From contig VKHL01000034.1 in the NCBI GenBank assembly GCA_015146655.1, forward strand, positions 124,001-188,000: DNA of 64,000 nt, read 5' to 3'. Numbering within the stretch: the stretch's first letter is position 1; every line of letters starts with the position of its first letter. Position numbers and translations under genes: made by a program. This document shows positions 47,101 to 56,157 of this stretch, piece by piece. The notes under the pieces are model-generated. The model did no database searches, was not told where the DNA came from, and saw only the letters and a program-made list of their open reading frames with translations. Source of the DNA: Ochromonas danica. Lineage: Eukaryota > Sar > Chrysophyceae > Chromulinales > Chromulinaceae.

Positions 47101-47805
47101 AGTACCAATAGTACAGAATCATTTATCATGATTGCAGCGTCAGGAACAGATACCGATTCTCCTTATCAGCGAGTCCGCAGTTGGAGTTCACTGTCTCCAA
47201 CTAAACCCAGTAGACGTAAAATAGTATCTTCCTCGTCTAGTGCTGCTAGTTTGGAGAATGTTGGTTGGAAAGAAGAACGTACTACTGAAGAGGCCGCAGC
47301 GTTTCCTTCTTCATCTCCTCTGCCTCCATCACTGGCAACAGCCGACTCCACCACAACTAATCCAATCCGATTAGCTCGAAAGAGTAGCAGCGAATTCAAG
47401 CAACCATTTGGAAAACTGGATGGTATCTCCTCTACCATGACTGTTTCCCAAATCAGCCAAGAGGAGCTGAGCGCAGTTCTCTTGAAACGTTTGCATCGCA
47501 AAAGTGAAAGTAATCTCACCACTAAATCGTCTCCAACTAAACCCAGTAGACGTAAAATAGTATCTTCCTCGTCTAGTGCTGCTAGTTTGGAGAATGTTGG
47601 TTGGAAAGAAGAACGTACTACTGAAGAGGCCGCAGCGTTTCCTTCTTCATCTCCTCTGCCTCCATCGCTGACAACAGCCCACTCCACCACAACTAATCCA
47701 ATCCAATTGGCTCGAAAGAGTAGCAGCGAATTCAAACAACCATTTGGAAAGCTGGATCGTATCTTCTCTGCCTCCATCACTGGGAACAGTAGACTTCACA
47801 ATTAA
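44169..47805 (+). CDS. Myotubularin-family phosphoinositide 3-phosphatase with PH-like/EF-hand N-terminus
   Basis: Three exons (44169-44734, 44812-46830, 46902-47805) give 1,162 residues. Myotubularins remove the 3-phosphate from PI3P and PI(3,5)P2 on endosomes. The active site HCSDGWDRTAQ (Cys674, Arg680) is intact, so catalysis is likely. Before it lie a GRAM/PH module (about 255-360; FFIPGHLIATNYRIVLTS) and the myotubularin-related region (DWSFGWLFSDVRRDYDRLG, YLILPRGITLDEI). The first 190 residues add a PH-like unit (MLHLHLYKAKIMQYHEGKK) and an EF-hand-like loop (DYTRSGAIRAED). Exon 3 is a Pro/Ser-rich tail (862-1162) with an in-frame duplicated unit of 112 codons: 47194 onwards and 47530 onwards. 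The donor of intron 2 is GTATGG, and reading through it would stop at once (46838-46840). The first two exons show ordinary GC content, higher than the dynein gene. The 3' end and flank have been amplified into the array that follows. Confidence 0.9.
47194..47800 (+). repeat. In-frame 336-bp tandem duplication in the myotubularin tail
   Basis: The segment beginning TCTCCAACTAAACCC at 47194 begins again at 47530, giving a period of 336 bases or 112 codons. The copies are nearly identical over about 240 bases, and the second then diverges. The repeat keeps the reading frame, so the protein tail carries two SPTKPSRRKIVSSSS units. Confidence 0.88.
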
Positions 47806-49715
47806 TCCAATCCAATTGGCTCGAAAGAGTAGTAGCAATCTCTACCATGACTTTCTCGCTGATCAGTCAAGCTGCGCAACAGGATCTGAGCGCAGTATTC
47901 TTGAAATGTTTGTATCAGAACAATGAACATGGTCTCACTATCAAATCGCCTCCTGCTGAGGAAACTATTAATTTTCACCCTTGGGTGCGCACTTATCTAT
48001 TTAGATCGAATAAACTCCCAGATATATGTAGTATGATGAGTCTGTGAGCAATATTGTGTACTTCCTTCATGTTTCCAGAAGAGGGATGGCCTTGTTTTCT
48101 TCTTCTGATCTTTTTTGTTCCTTTGTCAATGTCTTTCGTGTTGTCTTTGTCTTTGTGTTCATGTGCGTATTGTGATCAGCAAATTTAATAGAAGAATATC
48201 ATAAGCGACAGGTAGCCTACGAATAAATTCGCAAAGAGACTTGAGAAATCCCACTCCTCCTTCTCTGCTTGTGCTTTCCAACTATTGAGGAGGAAGCATT
48301 TGGGAGGAAAGTGTAATTCAAGTGGGTCCAACAAGAATCCTTCGAATTGAAGTTCGCTATCAAGATGTCTCTTTTCAAGATCATATCAACAAATAAATGT
48401 CATAAACACTAACAACTTAATCAACCTATTCCTTCAGCAGCGAATTCAAACAATAACCATTTGGAAAACTGGATCGTATCTCTACCACGAATTTCAAGCT
48501 GATCAGTCAAGCTGCGCAACAGGATCTGAGCGCAGTATTCTTGAAACGTTGGTATCAGAACAATGAACATGGTCTCACTATCAAATCGCCTCCTGCTGAG
48601 GAAACTATTAATTTTCACCCTTGGGTGCGCACTTATCTATTTAGATCGAATAAACTCCCAGATATATGTAGTATGATGAGTCTGTGAGCAATATTGTGTA
48701 CTTCCTTCATGTTTCCAGAAGAGGGATGGCCTTGTTTTCTTCTTCTGATCTTTTTTGTTCCTTTGTCAATGTCTTTCGTGTTGTCTTTGTCTTTGTGTTC
48801 ATGTGCGTATTGTGATCAGCAAATTTAATAGAAGAATATCATAAGCGACAGGTAGCCTACGAATAAATTCGCAAAGAGACTTGAGAAATCCCACTCCTCC
48901 TTCTCTGCTTGTGCTTTCCAACTATTGAGGAGGAAGCATTTGGGAGGAAAGTGTAATTCAAGTGGGTCCAACAAGAATCCTTCGAATTGAAGTTCGCTAT
49001 CAAGATGTCTCTTTTCAAGATCATATCAACAAATAAATGTCATAAACACTAACAACTTAATCAACCTATTCCTTCAGCAGCGAATTCAAACAATAACCAT
49101 TTGGAAAACTGGATCGTATCTCTACCACGAATTTCAAGCTGATCAGTCAAGCTGCGCAACAGGATCTGAGCGCAGTATTCTTGAAACGTTGGTATCAGAA
49201 CAATGAACATGGTCTCACTATCAAATCGCCTCCTGCTGAGGAAACTATTAATTTTCACCCTTGGGTGCGCACTTATCTATTTAGATCGAATAAACTCCCA
49301 GATATATGTAGTATGATGAGTCTGTGAGCAATATTGTGTACTTCCTTCATGTTTCCAGAAGAGGGATGGCCTTGTTTTCTTCTTCTGATCTTTTTTGTTC
49401 CTTTGTCAATGTCTTTCGTGTTGTCTTTGTCTTTGTGTTCATGTGCGTATTGTGATCAGCAAATTTAATAGAAGAATATCATAAGCGACAGGTAGCCTAC
49501 GAATAAATTCGCAAAGAGACTTGAGAAATCCCACTCCTCCTTCTCTGCTTGTGCTTTCCAACTATTGAGGAGGAAGCATTTGGGAGGAAAGTGTAATTCA
49601 AGTGGGTCCAACAAGAATCCTTCGAATTGAAGTTCGCTATCAAGATGTCTCTTTTCAAGATCATATCAACAGATAAATGTCATAAACACTAACAACTTAA
49701 TCAACCTATTCCTTC
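47722..49715. repeat. Tandem array of a 640-bp unit made from the myotubularin 3' end
   Basis: Units lie at about 47722-48435 (first, with about 75 extra bases near its start), 48436-49075 and 49076-49715. Units 2 and 3 are identical to my reading except for one base near 49670. The start of each unit (AGCAGCGAATTCAAACAA) matches the coding tail of the myotubularin gene and the rest looks like its 3' flank. Each unit still contains an open stretch ending in NFHPWVRTYLFRSNKLPDIC. The array ends at 49715, where unlike sequence begins. Confidence 0.92.
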
Positions 49716-50052
49716 AGCAGAGTTTGGTGTTTCACTATTATACTATTCCAGTTACGGTATTCCTCATTCTCCTATATTTCCCATACACACCACAACACAA
49801 CTCTTCCATCTACCACCGCTCCTTGATGACAGAGCATCTAGCACACCCTCCGCTTGCTCGTTCCACATCCTTTGCCAGATATGTTATTTTCAATGGATAG
49901 TGTGTAAACATACTGTGGTTGGCCTTCTTGTCCAAAGTTTTTCTCCGCCGGTTGTGGCATCTTTGCTACTTCCTACTCCCTCATGAGAGAACATGTTTGG
50001 TTCTCCTTATACAAGCATCTAATTTGCCATGAGCCTTTAGTTACCTCATGTT
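49716..50052. other. Unassigned intergenic segment
   Basis: This stretch lies between the 640-bp array and the mosaic of ankyrin-gene pieces. No open frame or repeat that I can place was seen. Confidence 0.5.
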
Positions 50053-50470
50053 GTCAGTATGTAGCATACTCTGCTCTGAATTGGGATTCTGGTTGCTGTT
50101 GTTATTGAGTTAGAATGGAAAGACTCCTTTCGACCATAACATCTGTAACTGTCATAAAAACGAGTGTCAGATTGATTGATGATTAGATACCATTATGCTA
50201 CAGAGTGCTGAGCCCAAGAAGGGTCCCCAATATGTTGTATTTCTTCTCCCTTCTCCATTATTCCCTCAGAACGCCATTTCTGTAGCCTGTCCAAGCAAAA
50301 CAAGCGAAAACTAATAAACCCAAAAATTCAATTAGAACACCCCAGAACTTCCATGTTGTATCGTCCCCAACTTTCACTCCATACCCCTTGAAAAGGTTCT
50401 TGTTCGCTGCGCATTCTCCTCTTAAATTAATAAACGGGAAAGAAGGCGCGTTTCTCTATATAATGTGCTA
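50053..50470. pseudogene. Mosaic of fragments from the 3' end of the ankyrin gene
   Basis: Three pieces are joined. Bases 50053-50138 match 54905-54990 on the same strand (the last intron and the start of the final exon of the gene at 51620). Bases about 50162-50400 match the reverse complement of about 55012-55252, the final exon and its flank; read on the minus strand they give a close variant of that exon's C-terminus, from YGVKVGDDT through the membrane segment to FAWTGYRN. Bases about 50409-50470 match 55846-55905 on the same strand. The pieces differ from the source by several percent and encode only C-terminal scraps, so this is a relic rather than a gene. Confidence 0.85.
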
Positions 50471-51180
50471 GGCTGGTATCGATTAATGTGACCCTGTGTA
50501 TGGTGATCTACGCAATTAATACATTAACTTTGGTCATACAAAGCACTCTTGAAAGTGAATTGGAGAAGGTTTAATTTAGCATTTAAAATCTCAACTTAAA
50601 GTAGTCGGAGGTAGTAATTACTTATTACATAATTACGGAAGGCGCAAAGTCGACAACAAGTGGCTTGGACCAATCGAGACATGGCGTACACCTTCTCGCT
50701 GTCGGCTAAAGGCTCATACGCCTCTTCCTCCTCGTCGAACAGCTAGAACAACTACCCAGCAAGAATGGGTTGACAAAGCGAGCCTAGTCTAAATCATAGA
50801 AGAAATGCACTTCGGCCTCCCAAAAGCGTCGCCATCATCGACTACTACTATCGCGAAAGGTGGAAAGGAGTACAATGTACAAGGCTTTGAATGGGTTGAA
50901 TCAGGTTGGTGTTCATCATTGCCATTGAATTGTTTGATACGAGGGTGTCGTTGATGATGATAATGGGTCATGATGTGATGAGTTGGATAAGGGATAGTCT
51001 CTTTGTTGCCGATTTCTCATCGGTGTGAGAAGAGGCGACATGATTGTCGAGGAATCGAGTGCGTTTGCTTCAAGAGGCTGCCCTTCCCATGGCCGGTGCC
51101 CTTCTTGTGTAGATTACAGTTGTGTGTTCACGATGTTGCGCTGGCTGTGGGTATTGATCAAAGAGCAATTGCTAATACCT
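50471..51180. other. Unassigned intergenic segment
   Basis: No gene family could be recognised in this roughly 700-base stretch. The portion at about 50640-50790 is richer in GC and has an open + frame of about 50 codons without clear likeness to anything. Confidence 0.45.
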
Positions 51181-51440
51181 CAAGAATAGGTGATAATAGA
51201 GCTGCTTAGAAATCACGTCATAGTCCTCAAAGGAATAGGTCTGCCAGCTAGCTCAGGAGAAAGAAGTTTCGTATAAAGCCTGGAGAGGTCGATGTCAAGG
51301 TGGAAATGGAAGGTACAGCAGGCATTGGAGCATCATAAAATCATTGCAACGAGAAGAGGAAGGGGGTGGCGGGGGGATACGTTCCATCATTGATCGTGGA
51401 TTCCACAATATCCAGGTATCATTCCATGGAATATCGGGGG
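51181..51440. pseudogene. REV1-derived fragment upstream of the ankyrin/coiled-coil gene
   Basis: Bases 51181-51238 match 43084-43141 of REV1. The match then jumps, and 51238-51440 match about 43468-43717, with further short losses. Orientation is the same as at the REV1 locus, so the fragment is antisense to the gene at 51620. It ends at CCATGGAATATC, the same break seen in the copy at 39556-39698. It is a broken piece of a host gene, now lying in the 5' flank of another gene. Confidence 0.85.
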
Positions 51441-51619
51441 GAAGCGTCCAAAAAAATGAAAAAAGTTTGGGAGGAGGGGGTCCTTGGACTGAACACACAC
51501 ACACTCTCTCTCTCTCAGGTACACCTCGTGCAGTATGTCAACGTGGCAGTGCCACGCACACCCAAAGCAGCACACAAGACATAAACAAATAGACGACAAC
51601 AAGCAACATCATCAACATC

Positions 51620-54600
51620 ATGGTATTACTAGGATTACTTAATGACCTCCTGGAAGAGCTACAGGCTGAATTTAGATTCGTTGTCTACCTCATCCAATGC
51701 TTTATAAAATTATTTTATTCTGTGTTTTCCTATTTGATGGAAGTGACAGAAAAGGTCATTTCGATTTTAGAGAAGAAAGATGAAGCAGAAGAAGAAGTGA
51801 GAAGGAGTGAAGAAATAAGAAGAATACAAGACGAAAAAGATCGTTTTGTGATAGAGGAGGTGATGTCTGACCTTCTGGATGCCGTTTTGGAAACAAGATA
51901 CATGGAAGCAGAACGAAGAGCAGAAGAAACAACCAATCAATTGCAGCAGGCCCTTACGGCAAGAGCAGTTGAATACACTGAGCGAATGGAAGCGAAACAA
52001 AGAGCAGCAGAGCTCAGCATTCAGCTGCAGCAAGCCCTTGAAGCCAGAGAGGCGGAAGAACGAAGGTGTGTCGAGGAAGAACGAAGGCGTGTCGAGGAAG
52101 AACGAAGGGTGCAAGAAACAACCCTTCAACTGCAACAGGCGCTTGCGGCGGTAGAAGATGAAGGAAGAACTCGCGTTGAGACTGAAGTATGGGCAGATGA
52201 AGCGACTAATCAGCTGCGGCAAGCCCTTGCAGCTAGACAAGCTGAAGAACAAAAGTTTATGGAGGCAGAACGACGAGCACAAGAAACATCAAATCACCTT
52301 CAAGAAACATCCAATCAGCTGCAGCAAGCGCTTGCCGCTAGAGATGTTGAGAAGACTGGACGAGAGGAAGCAGAACGAAGGGTGGAAGAAACGGCCAATC
52401 GTCTTCAGGAAGCACTTGCTGCTAGAGATGTTGAGAAGACTGGACGAGAAGAAGCTGAACGAAGGGCGGAAGAAACGGCGAATCAGCTGCAGGAAGCGCT
52501 TGCCGCTGGAGATGTTGAGAAGACTGGACGAGAGGAAGCAGAACGAAGGGTGGAAGAAACGGCGAATCAGCTGCAGGAAGCGCTTGCTGCTAGAGATGTT
52601 GAGAAGACTGGACGAGAAGAAGCTGAACGAAGGGCGGAAGAAACGGCGAATCAGCTGCAGGAAGCGCTTGCCGCTGGAGATGTTGAGAAGACTGGACGAG
52701 AGGAAGCAGAACGAAGGGTGGAAGAAACAGCCATTCAACTGCAACAAGTGCTTGCGGCTAGAGAGGATGAAGGAAGAACACGCGATGAGGCGGAAATGAA
52801 GGTAGATGAAGCGACCAATCAACTGCGACAAGCCCTTGCAGCTAGAGAAGCTGAAGAACAAAAGTGTATCGAGGCAGAACGAAGGGTGGAAGAAACGGCC
52901 AATCGTCTTCAGGAAGCACTTGCTGCTAGAGATGTTGAGAAGACTGGACGAGAAGAAGCTGAACGAAGGGCGGAAGAAACGGCGAATCAGCTGCAGGAAG
53001 CGCTTGCCGCTGGAGATGTTGAGAAGACTGGACGAGAGGAAGCAGAACGAAGGGCGGAAGAGGCCAATATTCAGCGAAAGCTCGCTCTTGTAGCTAGAGA
53101 GGCTGAAGAAAGAAGACGAGAGGAAGCAGAAAAGAAGGTGGAAGAAGCTAATATTCAGCGCCTTCTGGCTCTCGCGGCTAGAAAGGCTGAAGAAAGAAGA
53201 CGAGAGGAAGCAGAAAAGAAGGTGGAAGAAGCTAATATTCAGCGTTTTCTGGCTCTTGCTGCCAGAGAGGCTGAAGAAAGAAGACGCGTTGAAGCAGAAA
53301 AGAAGGTGGAAGAAGCGAATATTCAACAGCAGAAGGCTCTTGCTGCCAGAGAGGCTGAAGAAAAAAGACGAGAGGAAGCAGAAAAGAAGGTGGAAGAAGC
53401 GAATATTCAACAGCAGAAGGCTCTTGCTGCCAGAGAGGCTGAAGAAAAAAGACGAGAGGAAGCAGAAAAGAAGGTGGAAGAAGCGAATATTCAACAGCAG
53501 AAGGCTCTTGCTGCCAGAGAGGCTGAAGAAAAAAGACGAGAGGAAGCAGAAAAGAAGGTGGAAGAAGCGAATATTCAACAGCAGAAGGCTCTTGCTGCCA
53601 GAGAGGCTGAAGAAAAAAGACGAGAGGAAGCAGAAAAGAAGGTGGAAGAAGCGAATATTCAACAGCAGAAGGCTCTTGCTGCCAGAGAGGCTGAAGAAAA
53701 AAGACGCGTTGAAGCAGAAAAGAAGGCAGAAGAAGTGAATGTTCAGCGGCGGCAGAAGGCTCTTGCTGCCAGAGAGGCTGAAGAAAAAAGACGCGTTGAA
53801 GCAGAAAAGAAGGCAGAAGAAGCGAATGTTCAGCGGCAGAAGGCTCTTGCTGCCAGAGAGTCTGAAGAAAAAAGACGCGTTGAAGCAGAAAAGAAGGCAG
53901 AAGAAGCGAATGTTCAGCGGCAGAAGGCTCTTGCTGCCAAAGAAGCTGAAGAGAAAAAACGAAGCGAAGTGGAAGCAAGAGAGGAGGGTATTATCGTAAC
54001 TCTAGTGCAAGCTGTCTCAAAAGATTTGAAGCGGATGGTTGATTCAGGAGACACGACAATATTGAACTTGCTAAAGACCTACCAGGCTATTCACAGAATT
54101 CCTGAGAAGGTAATCAATCAAAGATTTGCCGTAGCTCAGGTAAATGTAACCAATCGTTATTCTGAAAGGCATCGAAACATGACTCGTCAAGTGCTGCTTT
54201 CAATATGCATTCTTATAACTGTTGTGACATGTGGCGAATTGTCTTCTTTAGGATTTTATGACCGCATTGCACATCTCAGCTACCAAGGGGAATGTAGAGA
54301 TGTTAAAATTACTACTACTACATCTCCAGATCGATGTCAATGATGTGGGGCCTGGGGTAAGTGCAGTAACAGATTTGGGGTGGTAATAGTAGCGAATCAT
54401 AAAATTTGTGGTAGTGTTTGTATCAATTTTGAGTTGATGTCATGATGACGGTTTGTCATTTTAATGGTTTGGTGTATGTGAATAGCAGGGATGGACTGCA
54501 CTGTTCTTCGCATGTTACGTAGGACAAGTGGAGGCTGTGAAGGCTCTTTTGTCGGACGCTCGAGTCGATGTTAACAAGGAGAATCAGGTGAAGAGTATGC

Positions 54601-55148
54601 CCTTGTAGTTTACATATATTTATGGCTAATCGTAAAGCCGGCAGCTGCATCTACTGTAATTGGATGGGTGTGAATAGACTGTAATAATAGATTAGATTAC
54701 TGTTGCGAGAAGTTATGCTGCGATGATGATGTTATGTGCTTATAGATGTTTTTCTTATGGATATATGGTTGGTGTTTGTGAATAGGATGGATCTACCCCA
54801 TTGCACACTGCTTGCATGGCAGGTCGTTTGGAAGTAGTGAAGATTCTTTTGGAAGACAATCGAATCAATTTCGCCAAAGTGAATGAGGTAAACGAGACTT
54901 TAGTCGTGTTGTCAGTATGTAGCATGCTCTACTCTGAATTGTGATTCTGTTTGCTGTTGTTGTTGAGTTAGGATGGAAAGACTCCTTTCGATGTGGCAAC
55001 AACAAAGGAGATTAAAAACCTTTTCAAGGAGTATGGAGTGAAAGTTGGGGACGATACAAAATGGAAGTTATGGGGTATTCGAATTGATTTTATGGCTTTA
55101 TTGGTTTTTGCTTGGTTTGTTTGGACAGGCTACAGAAACGTCTTCTGA
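51620..55148 (+). CDS. Coiled-coil/ankyrin-repeat protein with C-terminal membrane helix
   Basis: Five exons (51620-54139, 54252-54356, 54489-54587, 54786-54887, 54972-55148) join in phase 0 to 1,000 residues. The N-terminal 140 residues, with the hydrophobic segment FVVYLIQCFIKLFYSVFSYL, are almost identical to those of the gene at 39784. Residues about 95-790 are a long coiled coil built of 28-residue (four-heptad) units such as EETANQLQEALAAGDVEKTG and EEANIQQQKALAAREAEEKR. Exons 2, 3 and 4 each encode one ankyrin repeat (MTALHISATKGNVEML; GWTALFFACYVGQVEAV; GSTPLHTACMAGRLEVV). The last exon has a half repeat (GKTPFDVATTKEI) and a membrane helix (FMALLVFAWFVWTGY). The design suggests a membrane-tethered, rod-like scaffold. 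The binding partner is unknown. REV1-derived sequence lies in its 5' flank and copies of its 3' end lie at 50053-50470. Confidence 0.87.
52300..53980 (+). repeat. 84-bp coding minisatellite (28-residue coiled-coil units)
   Basis: Two arrays with the same 84-base period lie inside the first exon of the coiled-coil gene. The first, at about 52320-53060, has units starting GAAGAAACGGC. In the second, five nearly identical units start at 53306, 53390, 53474, 53558 and 53642. A period of 84 bases equals four heptads, so unit gain or loss keeps both reading frame and coiled-coil register. Long open frames seen here on other frames and on the other strand are by-products of the repeat. Confidence 0.93.
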
Positions 55149-56157
55149 GGGAATACAGGAGGAGGGAGAAGAAATACAACACAATGAGGACCCTTCTTGG
55201 GCTCAGTATACTATTGCATAATGGTATCCAATCATCAATCAATCTGATACTCATTGATGGGAACGAGTGCTAACTATATCAAATAATATAACTATAGCTA
55301 TAGTTAACTATATCCTTCATTAAGAGTATAACTCCTTGAACATCTACATCAAAAAGTACTGTGTTGTAGAACCTTCTCCTTCTTCTTTGTCATCAAGACC
55401 AACAAAGATCAGGAGACTGGGGAGGGACTTGAATACGATAGTGTTGGTTAGTATCGTCACCAAAGCACTTTCTAGTAGTGAGCACTCGCTGCAACATGAT
55501 AGTTGCGATACTGCTGTAGCAATGCATGCCACTGTTATAATTTGGAGTGAATATTATCGTAGAAGATGAATGGAGGGAAGAAGTCCATCATGGGTGGAGA
55601 TGAGCAGGTATTACCAGAAAGGACATGCTATCATTGACAAAGAGCTGAGGAAATGACGTCTTCCATCTCATGCTTAAAGAAGGTCCAAAGGGTTTGCCCC
55701 AGTATTCATTCTCATGACAGAGAATTACACCGTGTAACCAAAACTAGAACCCAAAACAATAATTCAACCTCCTTCTACGAATTTCAAATGCCAAATATAA
55801 TTTGGTGTTTGAAATTCGTTGAAGGAATTCCAAATTCAATCCAAAGCATTTTCTCCTCTTAAATTAATAAACGGGAAAGAACGCACGTTTCTTTCTATAA
55901 TGTAATTGCTTAACAAAGGAGGTAAGTAATTTCGCTCTTCACTTGCTGCTGTTGTTTGGCCTCCTATTGGTGGGAGGTGATCGAATTCCAAATTGTGTTG
56001 TTGACTTGACTTGGCTTGACGTGTACTATCCCACTGTCTTGCTCTCGTTATTATCACTAGTGTGTACTGTGGGTCGTATAGTGGTGAAAAGAGAGTCAGT
56101 GTGAGTGTGGTATTCTATCATAGGATATTACTATACCATATTATGCATTAGTCAGAC
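55149..56157. other. Intergenic region with hairpin
   Basis: About 1.0 kb lies between the ankyrin gene and the PTSQPS gene. It holds the hairpin at 55771-55825 and the segment (55846-55905) copied at 50409-50470. Short repeats of an ACTATA kind occur at about 55274-55310. No gene was seen. Confidence 0.55.
55771..55825. repeat. 26-bp imperfect inverted repeat (hairpin, 3-base loop)
   Basis: The left arm 55771-55796 and right arm 55800-55825 pair with about three mismatches around the loop ATA. It lies in intergenic sequence close to the copied segment at 55846. Confidence 0.85.

Noticed and set aside
48421-49258. Two identical 65-codon minus-strand frames
   Set aside because: They are the antisense of the 640-bp tandem unit and resemble no protein.
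50640-50790. A short + strand frame with KVDNKWLGPIETW, faintly like the C-terminal end of an integrase
   Set aside because: Too short, no accompanying element parts and no terminal repeats. Not enough to name an element.
52158-53999. Long open frames in other frames and on the other strand over the coiled-coil repeat, up to 457 codons
   Set aside because: An 84-base repeat without stops keeps several frames open at once. Only the frame beginning at 51620 continues into ankyrin exons.
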